In this document: positions 1 through 7,022 of the stretch, in pieces
How the letters are laid out: every line of letters starts with the position of its first letter
How positions within the stretch are numbered: the stretch's first letter is position 1
Source: CAYNNQ01 sp964398785
GTDB taxonomy: Bacteria; Desulfobacterota; Desulfovibrionia; Desulfovibrionales; Desulfonatronovibrionaceae
Direction: 5' to 3'
Length of the DNA: 64,000 bases
NCBI GenBank assembly: GCA_964398785.1
Contig: CAYNNQ010000001.1
Location: forward strand, 1 to 64,000
Program-made: the position numbers and the translations under genes
Notes under the pieces: model-generated
The model's input: the letters and a program-made list of their open reading frames with translations, nothing else
What the model was told of the DNA's origin: nothing
The model's database searches: none

Positions 1-387
1 AGATTTTCTGGTCCGTCAAGCGACGGATGGGGCCTTGAGACCCGGTTTTTTCGGAACTCATAAGCCTAGAACCATATGGGTGACTGGTGCAGCATACACT
101 CGCTGACACCTCAAAAAGAGAAGTACCAGGAACTGTCAAAGAACGGCAAATCGGGATTCGGGGCAATTCGGCCGCTCACCTAGGCAAGGGAAAAAAGCAA
201 TTTTTCTCTAGCCCGAGGGGAGTATATCCCCTTGACCTAGGGCCTTTAATGGGTGACCTAGGGCCTTTAATGGGTGACCCACTTAACGAATAAAACAATT
301 GTTAACTAAATGTGCTCAAAATTGGGCCGTTTTTTGGCCATAGGATGCCCATTTCAGGTCCAAAATGGGGCTTCTAAGAATTGAATT
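1..387. other. Intergenic region at left edge
   Basis: No convincing gene. The only plus-strand open frame (87-293) runs into a tandem duplication, is Arg/Gly/Lys-rich with no recognisable domain, and has no good ribosome binding site. The stretch holds a 21 bp tandem repeat (234-275) and a small inverted repeat (arms CCCATTT 348-354 and AAATGGG 363-369) just 3' of the YgiT-like gene. The inverted repeat lacks a T-run, so I do not call it a terminator. Confidence 0.5.
234..279. repeat. 21 bp direct tandem duplication
   Basis: Two perfect copies of a 21 bp unit beginning GACCTAGGGCC lie head to tail at 234-254 and 255-275, followed by GACC, the start of a third. The unit is in non-coding DNA and looks like a simple replication-slippage duplication. 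I see no further copy in the window. Confidence 0.85.
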
Positions 388-627
388 TTAAACAACCTCA
401 GCGTTCTTGCCTTCAACCACAGGAACAATCATCTGTATTTCCTTGAATTGCTTTCTTGTGATTTTATCAAAAATGTCCTGGCTGATCTCAGGCGAAAGAA
501 TCCGTTCCCCGCAAATCGGGCACTCCTTATACGTCACGTTATCTACAGGAAACAACCTTCCGTGAATTCTCAGTTCAATTTCGCCTTGCCTTTGTTCCAT
601 CAGAGCATGGCATACTGAGCATTTCAT
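388..627 (-). CDS. YgiT-type zinc-finger protein (MqsA-N-like antitoxin)
   Basis: A 79-residue protein with two CxxC pairs, CSVC near residue 3 and CPIC near residue 36, the zinc-binding layout of the YgiT/MqsA N-terminal domain. It lacks the C-terminal helix-turn-helix of full-length MqsA, which is usual for the short antitoxin-like members paired with DUF4258 proteins. Its start overlaps the end of the DUF4258 gene by 4 bases, so the two are translated as a pair. By family knowledge it would bind and neutralise the DUF4258 partner; that is inference. The partner looks 5'-damaged, so this may be the surviving half of a decaying module. Confidence 0.75.
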   Translation of the reverse strand: MKCSVCHALMEQRQGEIELRIHGRLFPVDNVTYKECPICGERILSPEISQDIFDKITRKQFKEIQMIVPVVEGKNAEVV

Positions 628-866
628 AAGCTTTCCCTCTTTTTAAAATCTTCATCCCACTTCTCAGGGGATAATGCCAGGTCGTATGCGGTTATGATCC
701 ACACCGGGTTAAGGGAGCATTGAATATGCAGAATTTTTCGGATGCATTTGCCAAAAACCAGGCATGAAGGTCCAAACTTATCAGGATAGCATTCAATGAT
801 TTCTCCATGCAATATTGCTTCCTTGATCTCAATTGGCCGAATATCACGTTCAATGATTCTCTCCAA
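624..866 (-). CDS. DUF4258 protein, probably 5'-truncated (toxin-like)
   Basis: The frame reads ERIIERDI, GEIIECYPDKFGPSCLVFGK, LHIQCSLNPVWIITAY and PEKWDEDFKKR, the conserved blocks of DUF4258 proteins encoded with YgiT-type antitoxins. The only usable start is TTG at 866. The frame continues upstream with the family-like residues GFTLHA directly before LERII and then reaches a TAA stop at 906-908, with no ATG, GTG or TTG between that restores the N-terminus. The gene therefore either uses a rare start such as ATT at 903-905 or has lost its first 15-25 residues. I favour a decayed gene but cannot exclude a functional short form. Confidence 0.6.
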   Translation of the reverse strand: MERIIERDIRPIEIKEAILHGEIIECYPDKFGPSCLVFGKCIRKILHIQCSLNPVWIITAYDLALSPEKWDEDFKKRESL

Positions 867-1183
867 AGCGTGCAGGGTAAAACCGTGTTGGTCATTCTCA
901 ACAATTTACGGATTTTAGGCCCCTTGACCCCGGGCTACCTCCGCCTTCTAGGACGAATTTCGCCTGTTGTGCAAGGTAAGGACGCACTTCGTCCCTTTCA
1001 GGGGCATGTGCCTCTGCGATTAATGTTCAAAACTGAACAAATCTTTTTTATGGTGAAGGCAGGATAATGTCAAGGCTGGAACGCAGGCTTAGGAGATATT
1101 TTTATATCCGATTATGATTTTTCGTGGCTCAGGTAAGATTACTATTTTTTTTGTATTTTTGTACACGAGTCGAAGATTATTTT

Positions 1184-1231
1184 GGCGCGGGTGCCGCAAA
1201 GCGGCACTCACGGGCGGCCTGTGGCCGCTCC
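1184..1231. repeat. REP-like double-hairpin element, copy 1
   Basis: After GGCGCGG come two adjacent stems. Stem 1 is GTGCCGC-AAA-GCGGCAC (1191-1207). Stem 2 is GCGGCC-TGT-GGCCGC (1215-1229), extendable outward with a G-T pair. The same architecture (GGCGCGGGT, stem, CACGGGCGG, GCGGCC-type stem) recurs at 1994-2050 with different stem bases that keep pairing. This resembles bacterial REP/BIME elements. No RAYT transposase is visible here. Confidence 0.65.
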
Positions 1232-1481
1232 CTGTTTTTAACGCCCTTGAATCCAGGCTCCGATATCAAGAGCGAATAGCGGTTACAGCGGGAGGGATGG
1301 TATTTTTTATCAGCGGAGATCCGCGTGATTTGCAGTTACATTTTTGCCCGCTTATGGCTTCTTGATTAATGCTAAATCAAAGAGAAAAGAATAAGGGATT
1401 TAAGCGCCGATTGTGCTGATTCGCGCTGCTTTTTTCCCCCGAATACGAAGCACCAGCGTGAAGCCGGGAGGCTTCCAGTGC

Positions 1482-1526
1482 CAAAAAATCAGCCAAGAAT
1501 CCGGATATAAGCACCCGAATCCTTGG
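1482..1526 (-). terminator. Terminator-like hairpin after comEA-like gene 1
   Basis: Arms 1493-1504 and 1515-1526 (CCAAGAATCCGG / CCGAATCCTTGG) pair over about 12 positions with two wobble pairs. On the minus strand the stem is followed after four bases by a run of six T (1483-1488). It sits about 45 bases past the stop of the comEA-like gene. Confidence 0.55.
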
Positions 1527-1569
1527 CCTTTTCTGCCGAGTATTTAAATAAAAGGCATCTACTCTCGAA

Positions 1570-1854
1570 TCATTCCACGTAAATCTTGCTTTTTATCTTG
1601 GCGTAGGTTTTCTCCCCGACTCCCTTGACCTTTAATATTTCCTTTTTGTTTTCAAAGGGATGATCCTGGCGATAGTTGATTATCCGCTCCGCCTTGACCG
1701 TTCCAATGCCGCTCAACATCTGCAATTTGGACTTGGAAGCGGCATTTATATTCACTTTTCCTCCGCAAAAACCAGGAGTTGCTCCCAGCAGAACAAGAAT
1801 GGCCATGAGGACCATAACATAGCTAACATACTGAAACTTAAATGTTTTTGCCAT
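1570..1854 (-). CDS. Secreted ComEA-like helix-hairpin-helix protein, paralog 1
   Basis: A 94-residue protein: a hydrophobic N-terminal segment (about residues 8-29, ending GATPGFCG) consistent with a signal peptide, then a single ComEA-type HhH domain beginning VNINAASKSKLQ, with the first hairpin LSGIGTVKAERII and the second VKGVGEKTYAKI. Such domains bind double-stranded DNA without sequence specificity; ComEA proteins do so in DNA uptake. The ribosome binding site AAGGAGG lies 6-7 bases before the ATG. It closely resembles the protein at 5135-5419 across its whole length; the two flank the ABC exporter and MarR-like gene. A role in natural transformation is possible, but no comEC or comF is in view. 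Confidence 0.85.
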   Translation of the reverse strand: MAKTFKFQYVSYVMVLMAILVLLGATPGFCGGKVNINAASKSKLQMLSGIGTVKAERIINYRQDHPFENKKEILKVKGVGEKTYAKIKSKIYVE

Positions 1855-1993
1855 AATAAACCTCCTTTGAAAATTATAAATTTCTTATCGGTTATCCGAT
1901 ATTTTACTTAATTTCAAGGGCAAGAATAAACTTATTGAAAGATCGAATTTCGGCCGCTCGTGGCGTTGATCTGCACTGATTGAAAAATTTTAT

Positions 1994-2050
1994 GGCGCGG
2001 GTATCGCGAACGCGATACGCACGGGCGGAATGCGGCCACTCACGGCTAAG
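1994..2050. repeat. REP-like double-hairpin element, copy 2
   Basis: Same layout as 1184-1231: GGCGCGG, stem 1 GTATCGC-GAAC-GCGATAC (2001-2018), then CACGGGCGG and a weaker second stem (2022-2040). Relative to copy 1, stem 1 has changed GTGCCGC to GTATCGC and, on the other arm, GCGGCAC to GCGATAC: two compensated pairs. This supports selection or templated copying of the folded form. Stem 2 carries one C-A mismatch. Confidence 0.6.
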
Positions 2051-2350
2051 AAAAGAAAATTTTAACCGCCATTCGCTAAGCTCATTCGACAGGCGGGAAA
2101 TGTGCCCCGGGGACCGTTGCGGGGCAATGGGTTCGTCCACGCGCATTGCTCGTAGGACCGAACTTATATATCAAAAAAATTATTCTCCAATTCGATGATA
2201 TACTTTGGCCAATAAATCAGGATCAATCTGAGAAATATTTTCGAATGATACCCTGGAACTGAATTCCAAGGCAACGATATAGGAGGCAACCGCAAAAAGT
2301 CGAATGCTGGACTCAACCGCACAGATAAAACATTGCAACTATATGATTTC

Positions 2351-2410
2351 ACTTAAAACTTTCAACTTAAAACTTAACACTGTCTGCAAAAATATATTTT
2401 TTGCAGGCGC
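2351..2410 (-). repeat. A/T-rich hairpin repeat (family 3), copy 1, 3' of ABC exporter
   Basis: A perfect 9 bp stem CTGCAAAAA / TTTTTGCAG (2384-2392, 2398-2406) followed on the minus strand by a TTAAGTTTTAAGTT-type tract. It begins about 50 bases past the ABC exporter stop and could act as its terminator. An oppositely oriented copy with an 11 bp stem lies at 50380-50438. Confidence 0.65.
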
Positions 2411-2459
2411 TTCATATAGGGTCTAATATAATTTTTCTCGTGTTTTTTATTGTGAAAGC

Positions 2460-4319
2460 TTATTCGTTTACTGCGGCCATCCGCTGAAACTCCTGGCTGG
2501 ACTCCAACAGTACCGAGTAGGTTCCTTGGGCAATTAGTCGCCCATGCTCCAACAAAAATATCTGATCGCAGTTTTGCACTGTACTCAATCTGTGGGCTAT
2601 TAAAATTATGGTTTTCTTGTTGCTCAAATTGTGTACTGCCTGCATTACAGCTTTTTCAGTCAGATTGTCCAAAGCTGCTGTGGCTTCGTCCATAACCAGT
2701 ACGTCCGGATCGTGGTACAAAGCCCGGGCTATACCGATTCGCTGGCGCTGCCCCCCGGAGAGGCGTACTCCCCGCTCCCCGACCACAGTTTGATAACCAT
2801 CGGAGAGTTCATTTTGCACGAATTCGTGCAATTCCGCTATACGAGCGGCCCTTTCCACTGCATCCGGATCGATTTCCTCCTGCGGGACCCCGAAGGCGAT
2901 ATTTGCCTCCACAGTATCGTCTGCCAGAAAGATTTCCTGGGGCACATAACCCAAGGTGCGCTGCCAAGAGAATAATAAATTGCTATCTTTTTTTTGCGAG
3001 GGGGCAACTTCTGTGGAAGAATCGTGGATAAATAGGGGCCGGCCGTCCACCAGCATTTGCCCGGATTGAGGACACAAAAGGCCTAGAATCAGATCCACTG
3101 CTGTGGTTTTACCGGCCCCTGTCGGACCTACAAACCCCACGGTGCTTTTGGCCGCTATTTTCAAATTCAGCTCCTGCAGTGCGGGTCTGTCCGTGTTGGG
3201 ATACCAGAAATTTACATCCACAAGCTCCAGACTTTGTTTCAGCCCCAAGGGAGCCGTACTTTGGGCACAGCGCATGCGCCTTATATCCTTGATTTCAAAA
3301 TCGATATTCGCCATGTCCTTGTACAGATCATCCAATGCCGGCTTGCCAAAGCGCATCTTGGTGGCACTTCTATAGACATTCTGCAAGGTGGGCATCAGAC
3401 GCTGTCCAGCGAACGCAAACACACCAAGAGTAGGAATAATCTGCCCCAAATCACCGCCGCGAGTGGCCAGCAAAATCAAAATAATCAGCAAGATCCCGCC
3501 AAAGGCCAGGGCTTCCAGCGCGAAACGGGGAACCTGGCCCGCGATCATATTTGCTGCCAGGCACTTGGCAAAGCGCTGGGCCGGCTTGATAAAACTCGCT
3601 ATATATCCGGCCTCGATACCCGCGGCCTTTACCTCCTTGATCCCGCCCAGGGCCTCCTGGGAAATCTGGAAGCGTTCCCGATTTGCCTTCACGCGATCAG
3701 CCCCGATACGGCTCAGGTATTTTCTAAGGACTGAATAAAGCAAGCCATAGGCACCAGCAAACAATACAAATGCAACCAGGGCAACTAAGGGATCAATCAT
3801 TAAAAGCATCAAAATGAGACAGGAGGCGATAACTGCATTGGCAATGAACTGGGCTGTAGGGAGCAAGGCCTGGCCTATCACTTGCTGGACCTCGGAGAGG
3901 ATTGTCTTGCCCATATCCGCGCTGTGCCGGTTCAAAAACCAGCTGTAGGGCCGCTCCAGGTAGCTGCGCAATAGCTTGGTACTGATGGTATAATTGCGCA
4001 TGTGGGTAAAACGGGCGATGCCGTACATGGTAAGGGATTTCAAACCCAGCCCCGTTACTACCAGTACAAACACCGCAGAGCCCAGAAAGAGCAAGAAGCT
4101 GTTTGTATCCGAAAAACCAAAACTCTGGTAAGCAAAGCCCAAATAAGCATTGCTTTGAATCATCCCAGGGTCGGATAGGACCGAAAGAAAGGGCATCACC
4201 GAGGCCACGCCCACTGCCTCCATAACTCCGGTAGCCAGGATCATGAAGAACAAAAGGACTGCATTGCGACGCTCGCGGGCATCCAGAAGCTTGCGGAATT
4301 TACGGATTATGTCCAGCAT
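2460..4319 (-). CDS. ABC exporter, fused permease and ATPase (MsbA/PglK-like)
   Basis: A 619-residue half-transporter: an N-terminal transmembrane domain of about six helices (residues roughly 20-330), then an ATPase domain with Walker A GPTGAGKTT (near 400), a Q-loop region GYVPQEIFLADD, signature LSGGQRQRIGIARAL (near 520), Walker B DVLVMDEATAALD (near 543) and H-loop IAHRLS (near 576). All catalytic motifs are intact, so a homodimer that exports a lipid, glycolipid or peptide is expected. The EPS-type MarR regulator just upstream on the same strand suggests an envelope or exopolysaccharide substrate; that is inference. No strong ribosome binding site is seen before the ATG. A terminator-like hairpin follows. 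Confidence 0.9.
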   Translation of the reverse strand: MLDIIRKFRKLLDARERRNAVLLFFMILATGVMEAVGVASVMPFLSVLSDPGMIQSNAYLGFAYQSFGFSDTNSFLLFLGSAVFVLVVTGLGLKSLTMYGIARFTHMRNYTISTKLLRSYLERPYSWFLNRHSADMGKTILSEVQQVIGQALLPTAQFIANAVIASCLILMLLMIDPLVALVAFVLFAGAYGLLYSVLRKYLSRIGADRVKANRERFQISQEALGGIKEVKAAGIEAGYIASFIKPAQRFAKCLAANMIAGQVPRFALEALAFGGILLIILILLATRGGDLGQIIPTLGVFAFAGQRLMPTLQNVYRSATKMRFGKPALDDLYKDMANIDFEIKDIRRMRCAQSTAPLGLKQSLELVDVNFWYPNTDRPALQELNLKIAAKSTVGFVGPTGAGKTTAVDLILGLLCPQSGQMLVDGRPLFIHDSSTEVAPSQKKDSNLLFSWQRTLGYVPQEIFLADDTVEANIAFGVPQEEIDPDAVERAARIAELHEFVQNELSDGYQTVVGERGVRLSGGQRQRIGIARALYHDPDVLVMDEATAALDNLTEKAVMQAVHNLSNKKTIILIAHRLSTVQNCDQIFLLEHGRLIAQGTYSVLLESSQEFQRMAAVNE

Positions 4320-4372
4320 ATTTATAAACTCAAAGTCCTAACCGTTTTCATGTTAACATTAAAATAACAAAT

Positions 4373-4705
4373 TTACTTTTTTTTATCACTAGAAGGCATT
4401 TCCTTTTTAAGCTCAGCAATTTCCTCCTTGAGCTCCTCGTACTCTTTCTCCTTGATCTTCAAGAAACGGTAAGTGACCCTCATTTTTTCCTCCACTCCCT
4501 TGGGAGTGAGCTTGTACAGATAACGGAGCTTTTTCGGACTATCCCGGAAATTTTCCGCTTTTACCAGCCCCTTGTCCACCAGGGACCGGAGGCAGTAATT
4601 GACCTTGCCCAAAGAAATCCCGGCGGCGCTTGCCAGCTCCCTCTGGGTTATATTGGGGTTTTCCTGGATCTGCTTGAGGAGATAATAGCGAATGTGGTCT
4701 TGCAT
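4373..4705 (-). CDS. MarR family, EPS-associated transcriptional regulator
   Basis: A 110-residue winged-helix protein. The start MQDHIRYYLLK at 4705 is preceded by CCGGAG at good spacing; a longer frame to 4765 adds 20 residues with no family similarity. The core (ITQRELASAAGISLGKVNYC, LVDKGLVKAENF, LRYLYKLTPKGVEEK) followed by a charged coiled coil matches the MarR-like family found in exopolysaccharide loci. It lies directly upstream of the ABC exporter in the same direction and may be co-transcribed with it. A perfect CTTTACGTAAAG palindrome about 80 bases upstream is a candidate operator. Confidence 0.82.
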   Translation of the reverse strand: MQDHIRYYLLKQIQENPNITQRELASAAGISLGKVNYCLRSLVDKGLVKAENFRDSPKKLRYLYKLTPKGVEEKMRVTYRFLKIKEKEYEELKEEIAELKKEMPSSDKKK

Positions 4706-4781
4706 AAAAGAACTCCGGACACACTTCGTCCCTCCCGGGGGACTAAACCGAATCAACTCGTTCAAGGATGAACATTGGTGT

Positions 4782-4793
4782 CTTTACGTAAAG
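4782..4793. promoter_or_regulatory. Palindrome upstream of MarR-like gene, candidate operator
   Basis: CTTTACGTAAAG is a perfect 12 bp palindrome 77-88 bases upstream of the regulator start. Its position suggests autoregulation, but nothing in the sequence proves binding. A related GACGTAAAAA string occurs at about 5064-5073. Confidence 0.3.
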
Positions 4794-5070
4794 GCGGTAA
4801 GGTTGTCAAGTAGCATGAATGAACAGCACCGGGGTGAATCAGGGCTTGCAGTCGAAGGATATTGGCGGTCCAGAGGCATTCCTTGTGCATGGAAAAAATC
4901 AGCGATTAAAAAATTACTTATTGCTGCGGATTATGGAGGGCCGCGGAACCTGGAGATAGAAAAAAACATGGTCTCTTACCGGGCAAATCCGCATAGATTA
5001 ACGGCGTAACTTCGAGATTGGGAATCTAATCAGGACGAAAATTTTCAGGCTCTTTTACATAAAGACGTAA

Positions 5071-5100
5071 AAACGGCCCGGCGGAATAAGCCGGGCCGTT
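5071..5100 (-). terminator. Rho-independent terminator after comEA-like gene 2
   Basis: A 10 bp GC-rich stem (5072-5081 with 5091-5100, AACGGCCCGG / CCGGGCCGTT) with a 9-base loop. On the minus strand it is followed directly by TTTTA. It lies 35 bases past the stop of comEA-like gene 2. Confidence 0.85.
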
Positions 5101-5134
5101 ACAACTTTCTTTTCAAGAGTACAAAGCCCCCTGA

Positions 5135-5419
5135 TCATTCCACGTATATATTATCCTTGATCTTGGAGTAAGTCCCTTCTCCGATGCCCTTGACATCCAT
5201 GATTTCCTTTTTGCCCTTGAACGAATGGTCCTGGCGGTAATCTATGATCCGTTCCGCCTTGACTGTTCCGATGCCGCTCAAAGACTGCAATTTTGACTTA
5301 TTCGCCGTGTTTATATTTACTTTGTCCGCACAAAGAGCAGGGTTGACTGTAGCCAACCCCAGGATAAAGACAAAGGCCATCACAAACGTAACATACCGAA
5401 AATCAAGCAGATTTTTCAT
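5135..5419 (-). CDS. Secreted ComEA-like helix-hairpin-helix protein, paralog 2
   Basis: A 94-residue protein with the same length and architecture as the one at 1570-1854: a signal peptide-like N-terminus (cleavage plausible near NPALCAD), VNINTANKSKLQ, LSGIGTVKAERII, and a second hairpin VKGIGEGTYSKI. By eye about two thirds of the residues agree, including the end (IYVE). It has its own ribosome binding site (GGAGG before the ATG) and its own strong terminator, so it is probably monocistronic. A DNA-binding role in the periplasm is expected from the family. Retention of both copies suggests either recent duplication or different expression. Confidence 0.85.
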   Translation of the reverse strand: MKNLLDFRYVTFVMAFVFILGLATVNPALCADKVNINTANKSKLQSLSGIGTVKAERIIDYRQDHSFKGKKEIMDVKGIGEGTYSKIKDNIYVE

Positions 5420-5625
5420 TTTACCCTCCTTGGGTTAAAGTTTATTTGTATATCCCATAGCTAAGATAAATAAAAATATCAAGGGGAGAAAACATTTATT
5501 GCGAAATCATCGTTCAAATCACTTACTGCTTATTGTCAGGAAATACCACTAAGATATAAAATGTACTTTTCGAAGTTGGCTATGGGTCTTCACCCTTTTG
5601 GGAACGATCAGCGGGAAAGAAAAAA

Positions 5626-5715
5626 GGCCGGGCTTAGAGAACATCGGGCCGGTAGTTTGGCATCCAAGAAGATCAGGTGGAGGAAATCCACATCAAATGT
5701 CGAGGAACCAAAAAT
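5626..5715 (+). repeat. Dispersed repeat family 1, copy A
   Basis: A roughly 90 bp intergenic element. Landmarks in order: GGCCGGGCTTAGAGAACAT, CGGGCCGGTAGTTTGGCATC, CAAGAAGATCAGGTGGAGGA, AATCCACATCAAATGTCGAG and GAACCAAAAATTT. Matching copies occur at 20349-20436, 38852-38934 (with an inverted partner at 38671-38755) and, partially, 41259-41330. It lies between comEA-like gene 2 and the 3' end of the qrc operon, next to the qrc terminator. No coding potential. Confidence 0.8.
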
Positions 5716-5730
5716 TTGTAATACCATTAA

Positions 5731-5767
5731 AAAAGCCCCAGTTCATTCGCCATGAACCGGGGCTTTT
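5731..5767 (-). terminator. Rho-independent terminator of the qrc operon
   Basis: Arms AAAAGCCCC-A-GTTCAT (5731-5746) and ATGAAC-C-GGGGCTTTT (5752-5767) form a long stem with one mismatch and a 5-base loop. On the minus strand it ends in a run of six T, about 25 bases after the qrcD stop. It could also act on plus-strand transcripts. Confidence 0.88.
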
Positions 5768-5789
5768 ACGGTCTGTTTTTTAAATCCGC

Positions 5790-7019
5790 TTAACTGTTCA
5801 GCTTTTTCTCCTGGGGGAAGACAGGGAGATAGCGGTAGGTAATGCTCAAGATCAATGCGCCGTAGGCGAGTATCTCGAAAGTGGTCGCCCATTCCGCCCA
5901 GTTGGGTACATAGGTCTGCCACTGATCAAAGGGCAGTACCGGATGGGCCAGAGTCTGCACCGTAAAAACGAAACGGTTGATGACTATGCCCACACAATCC
6001 AGGATAGCGGCAATATACAAGAGGGCCGGATTGTTGCGGAAGGTGGGCACTACCAGAAGGATGGCCGGGATTATGCCGCAAAGACCGATTTCTGCCCACA
6101 AAAGCCACTGTCCGTAGACCCCGTTAAACATTTCGTCGAAGGTAAGCCCCATTTTGGGGAGTATACCCACGGCCCAGAACCAAGTATCCAGTATCTTCAA
6201 AAAGATATAAAAGCTCAAAAGTGTCCCGGCGATCTTGCCCATAAGGGCCTTGGTCTTGAAATCCACCAATTTGCGCCCGGTTACAAGCTCCATGAGCCTG
6301 GCTATGAGCATGGTAAACGCCGGGCCGGAGGCTATGGCCGAAAGGATGAACAAAAAGAAAGTCCACGGCCAGATGAAAAATCCCTCGCGAAAGGCGAAAG
6401 GCCGCCCGAAAAGTACGCCGTACATCCCGCCCAAAGACCCCTGATGAAAAAAGGAGAGGAAGGTTCCGATGCCGGCGAACAGGGGCATGTACACATGGAA
6501 ATTGTGGGCCAGATGATGCAAAAAGCGCACCCTGTTCAGCTTCCTGTTCTCCAGGATTATGGGCAGAAACTCGATAATAAGCACCACCAAATAACAGGTG
6601 ATGCAAAAGATCACTTCCGTGAGCATGGAATGCACATTGGGATGCCAGTAACCGAACCAGGCCCGTAAGGGCTGCCCTATATCCAGGGTAAGGATCACCA
6701 TGGCCCCGGAATAGCAGATAAAGCCCACGATAACCGCCAGATTGATTATGTTTTTCAGCTGGTCTACTCGAATTATATATTTGAGAAATCCGGAGAAAAA
6801 CGCGCCAGCCCCCAGGGCGATAACCGCCAGATCAAAAGTGATCCATAGACCGAATCCGAAATAATTATCCAATCCGGTTTCTCCCAGGCCGTATGCAAAA
6901 ATGCGGAAGGTAGCGTACAGCCCCCAGGCCAGGACTAAGGCGATTATGCCCAGCCAGACCACGAATTTTCCGAAGGAGCAGCGTTCCACGCCTTCAGGAA
7001 TCCATTCCTTGTCAATCAT
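5790..7019 (-). CDS. qrcD: QrcD, NrfD-like membrane subunit of the menaquinone reductase complex
   Basis: A 409-residue polytopic membrane protein of the NrfD/PsrC family with about ten hydrophobic segments (for example FGKFVVWLGIIALVLAWGL near residue 15). It is the last gene of a four-gene operon with the QrcABC layout, which identifies it more safely than the sequence alone. In sulfate reducers Qrc takes electrons from periplasmic type I cytochrome c3 and reduces menaquinone in the membrane; QrcD holds the quinone site. Only three bases separate it from qrcC. A strong terminator follows. Confidence 0.92.
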   Translation of the reverse strand: MIDKEWIPEGVERCSFGKFVVWLGIIALVLAWGLYATFRIFAYGLGETGLDNYFGFGLWITFDLAVIALGAGAFFSGFLKYIIRVDQLKNIINLAVIVGFICYSGAMVILTLDIGQPLRAWFGYWHPNVHSMLTEVIFCITCYLVVLIIEFLPIILENRKLNRVRFLHHLAHNFHVYMPLFAGIGTFLSFFHQGSLGGMYGVLFGRPFAFREGFFIWPWTFFLFILSAIASGPAFTMLIARLMELVTGRKLVDFKTKALMGKIAGTLLSFYIFLKILDTWFWAVGILPKMGLTFDEMFNGVYGQWLLWAEIGLCGIIPAILLVVPTFRNNPALLYIAAILDCVGIVINRFVFTVQTLAHPVLPFDQWQTYVPNWAEWATTFEILAYGALILSITYRYLPVFPQEKKLNS

Positions 7020-7022
7020 GGT

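Larger units (their letters stand above)
906..1569. other. Intergenic region with REP-like element and terminator
   Basis: About 660 bases without a convincing gene. The plus-strand open frame 1114-1365 has no domain and runs through the REP-like hairpins, so I reject it. Contents: a double hairpin (1184-1231), a small GAAGCC-GGGA-GGCTTC stem (1460-1475) and a terminator-like hairpin serving the comEA-like gene (1482-1526). Confidence 0.5.
1855..2459. other. Intergenic region upstream of comEA-like gene 1
   Basis: About 600 bases without a credible gene. It contains the AAGGAGG ribosome binding site of comEA-like gene 1, an imperfectly centred palindrome TATCGG-TTAT-CCGATA (1886-1901) 30-50 bases upstream of that gene, the second REP-like element (1994-2050), a TGCCCCG/CGGGGCA stem (about 2101-2125) and the terminator-like repeat at 2351-2410. 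Short open frames here are low-complexity shadows. Confidence 0.45.
4706..5134. other. Intergenic region upstream of the MarR-like gene
   Basis: About 430 bases. A plus-strand frame at 4692-5009 overlaps the regulator start and shows no domain. The region holds the palindrome at 4782-4793 and the terminator of comEA-like gene 2 (5071-5100). Nothing else was recognised. Confidence 0.45.

Noticed and set aside
87..293. 68-codon plus-strand frame at the left edge
   Set aside because: It runs through the tandem duplication, has biased low-complexity content and no homology-like motif.
1114..1365. 83-codon plus-strand frame
   Set aside because: It crosses the REP-like hairpins and has no ribosome binding site or domain.
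5561..5755. Two overlapping short plus-strand frames
   Set aside because: They lie in the family 1 repeat and the qrc terminator; coding content is an artefact of the repeat.
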